Positions 1 to 10,904 of a stretch of DNA of 64,000 nt are shown one piece after another. Source of the DNA: Pachyseris speciosa (lineage: Eukaryota > Cnidaria > Anthozoa > Scleractinia > Pachyseridae); NCBI GenBank assembly GCA_016490735.1, contig JAEMWC010000345.1:362501-426500 (forward strand), written 5' to 3'. Numbering within the stretch: position 1 is the stretch's first letter; each line of letters opens with the position of its first letter. A program made the position numbers and the translations under genes. A model generated the notes under the pieces. The model was not told where the DNA came from and did no database searches. It was given only the letters and a program-made list of their open reading frames with translations.

Positions 1-352
1 TTTCAGTCAACTTTCGGCTTAAACGGTCCGTTGGGTCCTTCTTAAGAAGTCGGTATGGAGCAGTCTCAATCAGTGCCTTCATCTTATCATGATAGGTGTT
101 CTTATCTAGCACTACACTGGCACGACCTTTATCTGCTGGGAGAATCATGATGGAGGCATCCTCTTTCAAACCTTTGAGTGCATGTCGCATCACCCTGGTA
201 ATGTTAGGTTTGGGAGGTTTAGCCCGTTGGAGAATAGAGTTCACGCTTCTCCTGACAGTGTCGGCCTGTTCTGCGTCAAGTGGTCTTATGGCAGACTCCA
301 CTTTAGCAATTATCTCAGTCGCTGGGATGCTACTAGGTGTTACAGCGAAATG
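1..352 (-). pseudogene. Penelope-like element, N-terminal ORF fragment (inverted)
   Basis: Reading the minus strand from about 352 down to the window edge gives one open frame with the conserved segment that precedes the reverse transcriptase core of Penelope-like elements (PLEs). Visible blocks are FAVTPSSIPATEIIAKVE, then SILQRAKPPKPNITRVMRHA, then IMILPADKGRASVVLDKNTY. The LPADKG..VVLDK block is a PLE hallmark. The frame is cut by the window edge. It lies head-to-head with the RT core that starts at about 351 on the plus strand, so the element is internally inverted here. Family assignment rests on motif recognition. Confidence 0.8.
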
Positions 353-1228
353 GTGTCTTTCGACTTAGTGTCTCTGTTTACGAACGTTCCAATCGAAGGA
401 GCAGTACAGACTGCACTGTGAAAACTAGAAATTGACCCGTGCCTTGCCAACCGCACGACTCTAACACCTACGCAGATTGCAGACCTCTTGAGTTTCGTTC
501 TTAGATCCACATACTTCCAGTATGATGGACTGATTTACGAACAGCAAGAAGGAGCAGCCATGGGTAGCCCGGTATCCGCAGTGATAGCTAACCTCTACAT
601 GGAGGGTTTTGAGGAGCAAGCTTTGACATCGACGCCCTGCACACCTAAGATCTGGAAACGCTATGTGGATGACACCTTTACCATCTTAGATCGTGACAAA
701 GTTGACTCGTTCTTACAACACCTCAATAGTCAACAACCGACGATCCGTTTCACAATGGAAACTGAGAATGACAACTCAATTCCCTTCCTTGATACGTTAA
801 TCATCAAGGATTCGAATGGACACCACTCTACCAGTGTTTACAGGAAGCCTACACACACTGACCAGTACCTAGCGTATGATTCACACCACCCGCAATCTGT
901 AAAACGCGGTATTGTCAAGTGCCTGTATGATCGATCTAAACACCTCATAACAAAACCATCAGTTATCTCTCATGAAAAGAAACACCTCTCATCGGTCCTT
1001 GTTTCCAACGGTTATCCGTTTTCGTTTGTAAAAAATCTTACGAAAACTAAGGGACGAACAACCACTAAAGAACCTGAACCCAAAATTAAATGTACTGTGG
1101 TTCTGCCATACGTCAAAGGCACATCGGAGGCTCTTCGCCGTTGCCTACAACAACAACGGTCGAAACGTCGCGATCCACATCTTTGTGACTCAATCGTGAG
1201 ACAAGCGATTAACTCGGCTATCATTTGA
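351..1228 (+). pseudogene. Penelope-like reverse transcriptase, broken
   Basis: The plus strand begins with RT motif A (SFDLVSLFTNVPIEGAV), hits an in-frame TGA at 419-421, then stays open in the same frame to TGA 1226-1228. Seen after the stop are GAAMGSPVSAVIANLYMEGF, the catalytic YVDD box at 662-673, and the PLE-typical IPFLDTLI and SVYRKPTHTDQYLAYDSHHP blocks. The C-terminal GIY-YIG endonuclease that PLEs normally carry is missing: the frame ends shortly after the SEALRRCLQQQ segment. With an internal stop, a missing endonuclease and an inverted N-terminus the copy is dead. Confidence 0.88.
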
Positions 1229-1683
1229 AACCACGATGACGAACACCTTTAATAATAAAAAAAAATGTTCTTTCGAGTTTTTGAAGCTTCTTGTGTCTTG
1301 ATTACAAAAATGACAAAAGAAATTTGACAACATCAGCTAAAGCCGAATTTTTTCGCTCTCCAAAGAACCTCAAAGTCCCTTGTACTGGGAACGAATCTTT
1401 GCTCAGAACAGTGCTGGTGACGTAGGAAATGCCACAACACTCTTGTCTTCTGAAGCATTTCCTATGCCACACCTTTGTAATACAATCCTTTGGCCATGCA
1501 CAAGATGGAGACACTTTTTGGCACCAAATTTAAAACTTTCGGTTCGAATTATTTCACGTTGTGAATGTTTTACTACCTAAAACCTAGTAAATATAAGAAT
1601 CAGAAAATGATAAACTATTACGTTAGAAATTTTTGACTTCATAGAGCACTTTAAGTGATTTTGAATTGCTTAATAATAGGGCC
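1229..1683. other. Intergenic, nothing recognised
   Basis: AT-rich sequence between the Penelope fragment and a MITE. It holds an oligo-A run at 1254-1264. Short frames in both directions have no family resemblance. Confidence 0.5.
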
Positions 1684-1880
1684 GGGGCTAAAGTACAGGT
1701 CACAGGTAAAGGTCACATACAGCTTTATTGATTGTTAATTAAGCCAAATAATTTATCCTCAATCTAAAACAAAATTTTTGATACTGATTATGGCTAGGAG
1801 TCACATTTGGGCTTCCTTATTTATCTGTAGCATGGTGACCTGTATGTTGACCAGTGGAATGTGACCTGTACTTTAGCCCC
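1684..1880. mobile_element. 197-bp MITE with perfect 20-bp terminal inverted repeats
   Basis: GGGGCTAAAGTACAGGTCAC at 1684-1703 is the exact reverse complement of 1861-1880. The interior is AT-rich and non-coding. The size and termini fit a nonautonomous DNA transposon. No clear target duplication is visible, so the superfamily is open. Confidence 0.72.
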
Positions 1881-2047
1881 GCTGTTAATCATAGATACAC
1901 AGGAATATGACACCCCCTTAACCACCATCATCACTCAAAGGCAACTGATTACATCATTCGGTTGATCTGTTTGACATGTGGATTGGCTCACTAATTTTCA
2001 ATTATTATTTTATACATGTTATTTTAAATGTAATTTGTTTGTTGCAG

Positions 2048-2114
2048 GAAGTGAAACTTTCCCCTCCAAAGAAAAGGAAAACAGTAGCACGACCAGTTAA
2101 GACAAGTAAAAAAG
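2048..2114 (+). CDS. Coding exon of a lysine/arginine-rich nuclear-type protein (exon A1)
   Basis: A 67-bp exon bounded by a TTGCAG acceptor and a GTTTGT donor. It translates as EVKLSPPKKRKTVARPVK followed by TSKK, phase 0 in and phase 1 out. PPKKRK is a classical monopartite nuclear localisation signal, so a nuclear, possibly chromatin-bound, product is inferred. Upstream exons must lie left of the window or be unrecognised. The next compatible exon is at 20312, giving an intron of about 18.2 kb filled with transposons. Sequence and phase resemble the exon at 21366-21438, which suggests module duplication. The protein family is not recognised. Confidence 0.62.
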
Positions 2115-2220
2115 GTTTGTTCAGCTTCTGTTGTGACTTAAAAATGATCAAATGAAGGGCTCCAGGCAAGAACGTCCTCCTCGTTTTTGGTCGTTTATTG
2201 GTTTGCTCAAAACACTACTA

Positions 2221-2290
2221 CAGTCGAACCTGTATTAAGAGGCCCTGTATTAAGCGGTCACCCTCTATTAAGCGGTCAGTTTTGTCAAAG
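2221..2290. repeat. Fragment of a dispersed repeat with TATTAAGCGGTCA units
   Basis: Three imperfect copies of a TATTAAG(C/A)GG unit run in tandem just before the LINE. The sequence looks like the end of an interspersed repeat truncated by the LINE. Boundaries are approximate. Confidence 0.4.
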
Positions 2291-2311
2291 TTCCAAAAAT
2301 TACTTCCCTTA

Positions 2312-3625
2312 ATTACTATGGATTCCGTGAGAAGCATTCCTGTCATCGCGCTCTACTTGAAATTGTCGGCAGAATCCAAACTAATATGGATAATAAGTTG
2401 TTTTCATGTGGAATATTCTTAGATCTCAAAAAGGCATTTGATACTGTTGATCACTTCATTCTCTTACATAAATTACACCACTATGGAATAAGGGGAATCG
2501 TGAACGATTGGTTTTCCTCTTATCTTTCTGACCGTTTCCAGTCTACTCAAATTGACTCAAATATCTCACAAAAGAAGAAAATTTCTCTTGGTATGCCACA
2601 AGGATCTGTTCTGGGCCCACTCCTCTTTCTATTGTATATCAATGATATCCACACTTGCTCTGAAATTTTTGATTTTCATCTTTTTGCTGATGACACCAAT
2701 ATGATCTATGCTGATGAAAGTCTGAAATCACTTACATGTAATTGAGAGTGTTGTTAATAATGAATTAAAAAATGTTACTGATTGGCTAAATGCTAATAAG
2801 TTAACTTTGAATACTAAGAAATCTAATTATGTAATCTTCCGTCCCTCACAAAAGAAATTAAATGATACCATTGATTTAAAAATAACTGATAACAACACAA
2901 GAACCCTTACCTCAATGGAATGTAAGGAATACGTCAAGTATTTGGGAGTCCTTATCGATGGTACCCTTTGCTGGAAACATCATATTGACTACATAGTTGG
3001 CAAAATTAGTAAAACTGTAGGTGTAATCGCCAACATTAGACGTTTTGTACCTTCAGATATACTTCTCAAACTCCTTATTTTTCCTTTTTTCCTTATACAC
3101 AATATGGTATAGCCACCTGGGGTCAAGCTGCCGAGGCTCATATGAACAAAATTCTTCTTTTGCAAAAGCGTGTTCTTCGATATATATATGGTGTGGAATA
3201 CAGAGCTCATACCATACCACTATTCATTTGATCAAATGTCTTACCAGTTAATATGTTGTATCTTAAAACAGTGTCTAATCCCAAATGCATGACATATCCC
3301 CTGGCTCTGCCCCCTCTAAAATATCAAATCTTTTTACTCACTCTCAGGAAATTCACACATACCATACAAGATTTGCTACTGCTGGAAATTTCTTTGTCAA
3401 CACCAAAGTATGGAACTATCTTCCAAACAGTATGCGTTCCCTACCTAAAAAGTCTTTCAACAAAAAAAATCATACACTCAACTAAATATAGACCTTAGAT
3501 TACAAACGGAAATAACACTTGAAACACCAGAAGCTAATCTGAAAGAACGTTCTAGAAACTTTTTAGACAATCCTAGATTGCGTTACACAACGTCTCCTCT
3601 TTCAAGTTTAAAATAAAATAAAATT
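2312..3625 (+). pseudogene. Non-LTR retrotransposon (jockey/CR1-like LINE), 3' half, decayed
   Basis: Starts with the YGFREKHSC..AL segment of a LINE reverse transcriptase (about 2316). It continues through FLDLKKAFDTVDH, GMPQGSVLGPLLFLLYINDI and the catalytic FADD box (2683-2694). The frame shifts at about 2740, again near 3100, and again around 3285, where the typical C-terminal NYLPNSMRSLPKKSF-type block appears. A short A-rich tail with AAATA units ends it near 3625. The 5' half (ORF1, endonuclease) is absent, as in most 5'-truncated LINEs. It lies in the same orientation as the host gene, inside its large intron. Confidence 0.85.
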
Positions 3626-3725
3626 CATAACTGTCAAATCAATCAAAAAACATTGAATGAAAATGTGATTATGTCAAGTCCTAGTTTCTCCAAAGCTTTG
3701 ACATGTCCATTTTAACAGTCTATAG

Positions 3726-6325
3726 GTTCAGGCGGACTGCAGGTTTAATAACTCGTCCAATCTGGATGTTTTGACATCGGATGGACGGATGCCTTTGGGT
3801 GAAGGCATACTTTCCGCCCCCCCCCCCGGGGGGGGGGGGTACTCCCAGAAATATTGGGTGGGGGTGTGTGGCCCGCTTCCTGAAACCCTTACCCTATTTC
3901 AGACCAAAATCTGCGATATTCCCTACCCTATTTCAGACCTGACCAAAAATTTGATACCCTATTTCAGACCTGTTTCACGTACACAGTTGGCGTAAACATA
4001 ATTAAAAGACAAGAAGGGCTTTTGTTGATGGTCTTATCGGCTAAAGATGAAGAAGTAGCTTCTTCTAAAAAAACATACCAAATTCAAGACGAGTGCACCA
4101 ACCATACCCTATTTCAGACCAAAATGGTCAAAATTGATACCCTATTTCAGACCAAAACGACTAAAAAACCATACCGCACATAACTATATAGCCCATATAA
4201 GGCAGTACCCCACCCCCCCGGGACTTTCCGCCTGTTTTGAGGTGCTGTTAACCACCAGCGGCCTTTCCAGTTGCTTCACGGGAGTGTCCTTAATGGTGCC
4301 CTCTGGCATGGGAAGATGTTGACGATTTCGTCTGATAGTACTGCCAATTTCAGTTTCCACCATGTAGGACCTTGGTGTCGGTGCTTTTTCCGTGACTATG
4401 GCTGGTGTCTTCTGGTCAACAACCCACACACCAGTGTGTAATGCGGGGAGTTATTTGCATCGATGCCTTGCATTGTACTGGCTTGTTTGGGTTATACTTT
4501 GGGTTATGCTTTGGTTATTCATGCTTTCGAATGTTTTCTAGACTGGATCATAATGGCTTGAGTTGGTCGGGGAAAGCAGGAACAGTTGTTCTGATCTTTC
4601 TACCGAAGAGCATTTCAGCTAGACTATATCCTTTCTCCAGCGGTGTTGCTCTATAGGACATCAGAGCTTTGGATGGGTCTTGCTCTTTCTTAAGTATGGT
4701 CTTTACTGTTTGCACGGCACGCTCAGCTTCTCCATTTGCCTGAGGGAAATTTGGACTTGAGGTAATGTGCGTGAACTAGTAATCTTTTGAAAACTGGTCA
4801 AACTCAGTCGATGCAAACTGTGGCCCATTGTCTGACCTCAGGATCTCAGGAACTCCGTCTCTTGCGAAGATGGACTTCAGTGCACGTACAGTGTCGCTGG
4901 ACATCTGGGAAGCCAGCATAAGTGACACTTCTACGTAACGTGAGAAGTAGTCCACAACTAACAGGTAAGTTCTTCCTTTCAGAGTGAACAGGTCAGTACC
5001 CAGAACTTGCCATGGTCTCTCCGGAATGGCGGTCGGTATCATCGGTTCTCGATTTGGCTTCCTATGCTCAATGCATTTGTGGCAATTTGTGACCATATCT
5101 TCAACTTGTTTGCTCAATCCAGGCCACCAGACTGAGTCCTTGACTCGTCGTCTGCATTTAGCAATTCCTTGGTGTCCCTCGTGGATTCTTTCCAGGATTT
5201 CCAGCGGCATGCTTGAAGGAATGATGAGTCGAGAACCCTTGAGGAGTAGTCCTTGTACGACTGAGATCTCGCCTCTTGAGCTCCAGTAGGGGCTTAGAGC
5301 ACTTGGCAGCTTGTAGATGTTTGGCCATCCTTCTTCACAGTATTCCAGGAGTTTCTTGCAGACAGGGTCTTCCTTCTGTCTAACAGAGATCTCTTCAAGG
5401 CGTTTATCCGAGGCAGGCAGATGGAGCAAGACGCTCTCAACATAAAGGTTGATCTCTTCTTCACTCTCCTCGTTGGACGTAAACTGAGAAGGCACTCGGG
5501 ACAATGTGTTTGCAGTTACCAGGTTTTTCCCAGGAATATGAGAGATGGTGAAGTCGAATCGCAGAAGTCGCATTCGCAATCTTTGGATTCTTGGGGGCAT
5601 TTCATCGAGGTTCTTTGAACCCATTAGCGGGACGAGAGGTTTGTGATCTGTTTCGATGTGGAACGTTTTCCCAACCAGGAAGTCTGCCAGCCTCTCGCAA
5701 ACCCATGTGGTAGCTAGTGTCTCTTTTTCGATTTGGGCGTATCTTTGTTCCGTGCGTGTCAATGCTATGGAGATAAATGCTACAGGCTTCCATTCACCTT
5801 CTCGTTGCTTTTGCAGCATCACAGCTCCTACTCCATAAGATGAGGCATCTGCAGAGACTTTCGTCTAGAGTTGTGGATCGTAAATCGCCAGGACGGGGGT
5901 AGATATCAATTGCCTCTTGATTTCATTAAATGCTTCCTCTTGAGCTCTGTCGCACATCCAGTGGCTGTCTTTACTCAGCAAATCTCTTAAGGGCTCGGTG
6001 GTCTGCGTAATGTTTGGAAGGTACTTACCCATTTGGTTGACCATTCCAAGAAATCTTCGTACCTCTGAAATATTAGTCGGAGCCTTCATCTTCTTGATTG
6101 CCTCTACCTTTGAGGGGTCAACCTCTATCCCGTCTTTGCCAATCATGTGACCCAGGAACTGGACTTTCTCCTTGGCAAATTCGCATTTCTCGAGTTTAAG
6201 CGTTACCCCATACTCCTCTAGCCGTCTGAAGACTGCTTCTAAACGCTCGTTGTGCTGTCTGTAAGAGTCTCCGAACACCAGAATGTCATCCATTTGACAT
6301 TCCACTCCTTCCAGGTCACGTCATT
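3726..6325 (-). pseudogene. Ty3/gypsy retrotransposon pol remnant (RT, RNase H, integrase)
   Basis: Read on the minus strand. RT part 6325-5868 (ECQMDDILVFG, KCEFAKEKVQFLGHMI), in-frame TAG at 5865-5867, then RNase H (DASSYGVGAVMLQ, ETDHKPLVPLM). The integrase follows: a zinc-binding segment (HEGHQ..C..C) and catalytic D (GTDLFTLKGRTYLLVVDYFS) and D (SDNGPQF). A stop at 4776-4778 precedes the block with the third catalytic residue ([17 protein letters not shown]). Further stops occur in the tail. The IGRVIKPAVRL end of pol at about 3740 lies beyond an inserted repeat (3818-4222). The RT N-terminus and protease are missing, and no LTRs were found. Confidence 0.9.
3818..4222. mobile_element. 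405-bp G/C-tipped repeat inserted in the gypsy remnant
   Basis: Ends are inverted: CCCGGGGGGGGGGGGGTACT on the left and AGTACCCCACCCCCCCGGG on the right. The gypsy sequence on both sides carries the same 9 bp, ACTTTCCGC (3809-3817 and 4223-4231), a clear target-site duplication. The interior has five or more copies of a (TA)CCCTATTTCAGACC unit and no ORF. A second copy, opposite orientation, is at 49828-50238. A nonautonomous DNA element with a roughly 9-bp duplication is the best reading. Confidence 0.78.
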
Positions 6326-6911
6326 TAGCGCGCTCGTGCGCGCGTACACTAGAAACATTGCGAATTTGCCTTGACATTGAACTTTTTCAGCTGAAATTTT
6401 CCCTTTGTCGTCGTGTTGTAAAGAAACGGACACGGTGACCCCCATTTTTATTGGTGTAATGTACTCGTAATAGGCACACGAAAACCACATTTTAAGGAGA
6501 AAAAACGTTTAATAGTAGAAGTTGCATTTTATATATAAATGGGGTGAAACTCTGCGTTTGGAGCCAGGAAGGAGTTTGTAATGATGACGGAAGTGGTCCA
6601 ATTTCCTTATATTATTTGCAAGATCTTGCAATTTGAAATCACAATACTAAAAGAATATAGCCCAGAAAAATAATTAGGCTCTAGTTTTCACTACTATTCA
6701 TAGTTTTTGCTACATAATAACAGCTTTCTTCAGTTGTTCATGCTTCGAACATTTCTCGCACAATTCCGTAAAAACACTTAGAACAACGAATATGCAGGGT
6801 GAAAACAAGCACGGTGACCTCATCTTTTTATTGCATTTTTTCAATGTCCTATGCATGACTATCAATTGTGCCAAGTCTGAAAAAAATCTTAATAGTACAT
6901 CCTTTTCAGGG
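6326..6911. other. AT-rich segment separating gypsy gag and pol fragments
   Basis: This stretch replaces the protease/RT N-terminal part expected between gag and pol. A motif like CACGGTGACCCCCATTTTTA occurs at about 6433 and in altered form at about 6811, suggesting an inserted repeat of its own. No TIR, ORF or target duplication could be defined. Confidence 0.45.
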
Positions 6912-7327
6912 GAATTACCTTAAAGGACCATACTCGCAGAATTCGGCTAAGCTGTGAAGGGCTGTATTTCAACTGACTCATCTTGACCCTGAGCGCGTTG
7001 ATTAAACTTGGCTCTTTCGTAAATCACATTCTGCTTTGTGATGAAATGACTGTCGAATTTTTCTTTGACGACGCCGTACTTGTTCGAATCCGCTTCACTG
7101 GCGAATAAGAAACTTGCCATAATATCCTCTGCGTCACCACCCATGGCGTAGAGTAAGCCATACAACTGTAGTGCCTTTTCTTGGGATTGCAGCCCCGAAA
7201 CAACACGATAGCGGTCGAACCTTTTTATTCATCGAGGCCAGTCCTCGTACTTTGGAAAGTCAAACGCTTTCGGTGGTTTCACTTGTAGTGAAATCGCCGC
7301 AGCCCCACTCCCACCTTCTGTTGGCAT
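6912..7327 (-). pseudogene. Ty3/gypsy gag N-terminal fragment
   Basis: Minus-strand frame with an ATG at 7325-7327 followed by PTEGGSGAAAISLQVKPPKA and FDFPKYEDWPR. An in-frame TGA follows at 7229-7231, then KRFDRYRVVSGLQSQEKAL and YAMGGDAEDIMASF. This order matches gypsy-class gag proteins. A frameshift near 6955 moves the final HSLAEFCEYGPLR into another frame. It is probably the gag of the pol remnant below it, as the strand agrees and the spacing suits one deleted element. A MITE ends immediately upstream of the ATG. Confidence 0.8.
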
Positions 7328-7606
7328 TGGCCGTTTTCACACTAGAGACGAACAAATCGTCTGACGATTTGTCCGGCTATTGTTCATCTGATGTGAATTT
7401 AGGTCGTGCTTTAGTCGACTTGTTCGTCTGGATGGACAAATCGTCTTCTAAAAATCGTCTTCAAAGACGGACAAACAGACGGACAAATTCAGACGGTTTG
7501 TTCGTCTTAGTTTTTGATTGTCCCGTTTTCACACTAAGACGACTTGTCCGTCTGAGACGATTTCTCCGTCCAGACGATTTGTTCGTCTCTAGTGTGAAAA
7601 CGGCCA
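7328..7606. mobile_element. 279-bp MITE with perfect 36-bp terminal inverted repeats
   Basis: Left 7328-7363 (begins TGGCCGTTTTCACACTAGAG) and right 7571-7606 are exact reverse complements over 36 bp. The interior repeats the terminal GTTTTCACACTA motif at about 7532 and many GACGA/TCGTC units, so the whole element can fold on itself. It sits directly against the gag start codon at 7325-7327. Perfect arms imply recent mobility. No convincing target duplication was found. Confidence 0.82.
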
Positions 7607-9737
7607 TTTTTGAGCAATCAGCGGTGAGGACGACAATTAAAACTAAGTCACTTAGCACAGTTTTCCTGCGTGGATTACGCTAAAGAGTTCAACTGAAACT
7701 GGGCATGAAATGATCGACAGAGACTTACTGTTTGATAGTGTGACGTAGAATATAAGTTTTGGTAGTTAAAACATTGATTCATGCTTACGTCTTTGTTTAC
7801 ATTTTTGCTTATTTGTATACGGCTTTGCTTACAGAAGGAAACATGTTAGGTGTGATTTGACTCCAGGCAGCTAAAGGGCTAGTGAAATTTAATACATTGT
7901 GAAATTTTTAGCTCTTTAGGTGTAGTATTCAAGGAGATATTTTCTTCCAAAAACTGCAAAATTTGTGGACGGCAAAAGCACTAATGAGCTCATACATTCT
8001 TTGCAAAATTTTGAGTTTTTAAACCCACGTTGCACAAAAAGTATTCAATACATGAGGCCAGGAGCCCATGGGCTCCTGATGACGCTCATATTCATTGGCA
8101 GAGTTATTCATACTATGACCAGTTTCAATATTCAGAACTGATTTATTTATAGCTCCATCAGAAACTGAATTGTTCATGCTAATGAGGCAAATATTGTAAA
8201 CAAGGATTGCCCTATAGTTAGATTAAGCACCGCGAAAACGCCGAACGCCGAACGTCGGCTAGCCGTTTGTCATTTGCCGTTCCGTCCGCTATGTTTACCT
8301 GTTTAAGCTTCCCGTCGACACATATTATCGGTCACCATTCAGTGCGACTACACGAAATGGATACAGAGAAGTTATGTATTTTCCGCTTGAATTTGAAACT
8401 CTTTTAGCTTTACAAGCAGTTCATGTAGAAGAAGGATGATAAACGAAGCAAAGCTATAAAAGCAAGCGATCAAAATTTAGAAATAGTCGGTAAAAATGGG
8501 CTGCAAATACTAACGTTTTCGCGTTCCCTCCAAACGGGAAAAATGTCCTCCTCGAGTAGAAACGGCGGCCGACAAACGACTGACGTGAGAAATGTCAGGT
8601 CACGTGACCCTCTCTGCCGTTCGCGGGAAAAAAACACGCGGTGCTTAACTCTTTTCCTCCCGGCTTACCAAATGTCGTTCCTGTGGGAACGATGGCTTTG
8701 AAAACCTGCAACTTTCCCAAATCCCGGACTATGGTTGAAATGAACCACTGTCGTTGCCAAAAGGTCACTTTTGTAGACTTAATCACCCTGGAAACTGACC
8801 TAAACTCCCAATTTTCATTTAATATGACTGTTTATTCTCTTACAAAACCAAAATCGCCCTCGAACAATAACAAAATTCACGCAACTTTGTCTTGAAGTTT
8901 TGAAAGCAAAAATTCCTATTGAGGTTAAAAGTTTACAATGGCGGCAAACTTCGACTCCGGTTCTTACAATCTGTTCCACATTTTCCTGCTCACTTCTTTA
9001 GCGCGACCCCGATAACGCTATTTGATTTCACTTGCTCTCACTGGTCTGCCATGTTCGCGTTTGTAACCCAAAGGAAATCTGGGACTTTCTTGGATAACGT
9101 GCGCATGACAGTTCGCCAATTTCCATTTCAGATATATTTTATAAGTGTCGAGCCACCCGGTCCTGCTGTCAAAATATTGCACCGATTGCATTATTTACAA
9201 GTTAAAACTCGCCAAAATTGCCATGCCAGGTCCCGGAATCCACTCACAAAAGGGCTAAAGACACAACTTCACTCCGTGAATTGCCATCACTCGCTCAAAT
9301 ACTTTTGAGCGGCCCAATTCGTTTGAAATTGCTTCTCACCTCTGTTTTCTTTCAAAGGATTGCCTCTACCCATCAACCCAGCTTTATGATGTCAGGCACC
9401 GGGCTTCTGAGGTGGAAAATGGCTCGAAAAACACACTTATAAACCAAATACACAACGAATTGTAGCTGTAGTGATCGTTTAGAAATAAACGACAGCTAGC
9501 GTGACGAGCGTGAGAACAAAGTCAGGGCCTCCTTTGCTGTGGACCAGCGAAATCTCCGTGGTAACCCCTTATATGGAGTAGCTAGGTCGATTTGACCTCC
9601 TACCCTTCGGAAATTGCAAAAAAGCGACCAAATCGTCGGTGGAAAATGAGTTAATCTCTCTATTGATGCGAAACTTACGCGGTTGAGGTCTTCATCGGTA
9701 GTTCCATTTCAGAAATCACATTATGATTAGCTTCTTG
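7607..9737. other. Intronic stretch without recognised genes
   Basis: No family-like ORF in 2.1 kb. At 8215-8290 there is a small CpG-rich patch with tandem AACGCCG units, and at 8600-8640 a CACGTGAC site beside GCGGGAAAA, which look promoter-like but have no gene attached. A 129-codon plus-strand frame at 8919-9308 has no recognisable domain and was not accepted as a gene. Confidence 0.45.
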
Positions 9738-9834
9738 CCTGGTGGTTGAAAGACATCAACCACCAGGTTGATGTCACTTTTGCCACTTTTGCAACTCACC
9801 AGGTGAGTTGCAGGTCTGGAGACCTGCAACTCAC
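9738..9834. repeat. Chain of four overlapping perfect palindromes
   Basis: Four hairpins share arms. Stem 1 is 9738-9749 with 9756-9767 (12 bp). Stem 2 is 9752-9761 with 9766-9775 (10 bp). Stem 3 is 9791-9800 with 9802-9811 (10 bp, 1-nt loop). Stem 4 is 9803-9817 with 9820-9834 (15 bp, GG loop). Stems 1 and 2 compete for the same bases, as do 3 and 4, so the transcript or extruded DNA has two alternative foldings in each half. All stems are perfect. Function unknown. Confidence 0.85.
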
Positions 9835-10904
9835 TGGCACTTCTGAAAGAACCCAGCAGTTTTTCTCTGTGCTTGCCAAACACAAAGAGATTTAAGTTGA
9901 CTCCCGGAACATATGGGCGTTTTGCAGTAAAGAGTACGGAACCAGGCGGGAAAGTCTGAAAGCAACTCTCGTCTTAAAAGCGGCGCGTGGTTGCCAGTCT
10001 TGGCCTATTTGCCAAAGGTTGCCGTGCTGGAAGTTCGGAAAGCGAGAGCTGTTTTTGGACTTGTTAGAAAATATTGCTGTTGTATGGAGGTCGGAAGCAA
10101 TGAGGTACCCACAATTCATTGCGGCCAAAGAGGGCGCTGTCACTGAAGTGAAAAATTCTGCCAAAAACTCTACCTTATAAAATGACTTTGAAAACTGGCT
10201 AGCTGATGCATCGAGGCTTGTACTGTTCATTAATTCTGAAAAGCGAATTTCTTGAAAACAGTTATGAAATCCATACCAAAAGATCGCTGTAATGAAGTCG
10301 TGAGACAGTTCTAAGACTTCGGAAACATTACAGAGAATAAAATCGGCATGACGAAAAGTCGGCCCGTTTTCGATAAGCTGAGTATCTTGAAAACAATGCA
10401 AGGAAAAGTTTCATTGCCACGCGCGACGGCAAATATTCTAAAGCGCAAAAGTCGTGATCGGCTCTCTGGTTATGTAAACACATGTATGGATAAACATGCT
10501 GGTGAATTTTAATATATAAATCACTTTTGCATCGATCATCTTTTGCATTGATCACCTCGGTTAGTTTGCTTCTATGGAGTCTTGTAGACATCAGCAAAAA
10601 ATATTTTCACACAAAATTAATGGCATAAAGAGCTGAAAGTATTTTCATGCGAGTCGTGTGATGCATGAAAACCCGTTGCGTGCATGCGATCGAATCTCAC
10701 ACTTCAATATGCAAGTTTTTCCGCGGCTAAGAATAACGTCAGAAATTTTCCTCGAAAACTAAGCGTAAAACGGGAAAAATACATGGTGTTGTTTCTTAAC
10801 TGAAATGAAGTCCACATGCCAAATTTCAGTAACTTTTGAGCAAACCGAAAAACGACCAAAAACCTGGAGGACGTTCTTGCCAGGAGCCGTTCAAATATTA
10901 CTGA
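9835..10904. other. Intronic stretch without a recognised gene
   Basis: The longest frame is a 169-codon minus-strand ORF at 9892-10401. Its composition is unremarkable and no motif was recognised. It may be a decayed repeat or chance. Nothing else was seen. Confidence 0.4.

Noticed and set aside
6326..6490. Extension of the gypsy RT upstream of 6325
   Set aside because: The frame upstream of the LEGVECQMDD segment loses RT similarity and reads AT-rich non-coding sequence.
9892..10401. 169-codon minus-strand ORF
   Set aside because: No recognisable motif, no upstream promoter or splice context, and nothing in the composition beyond an open frame.
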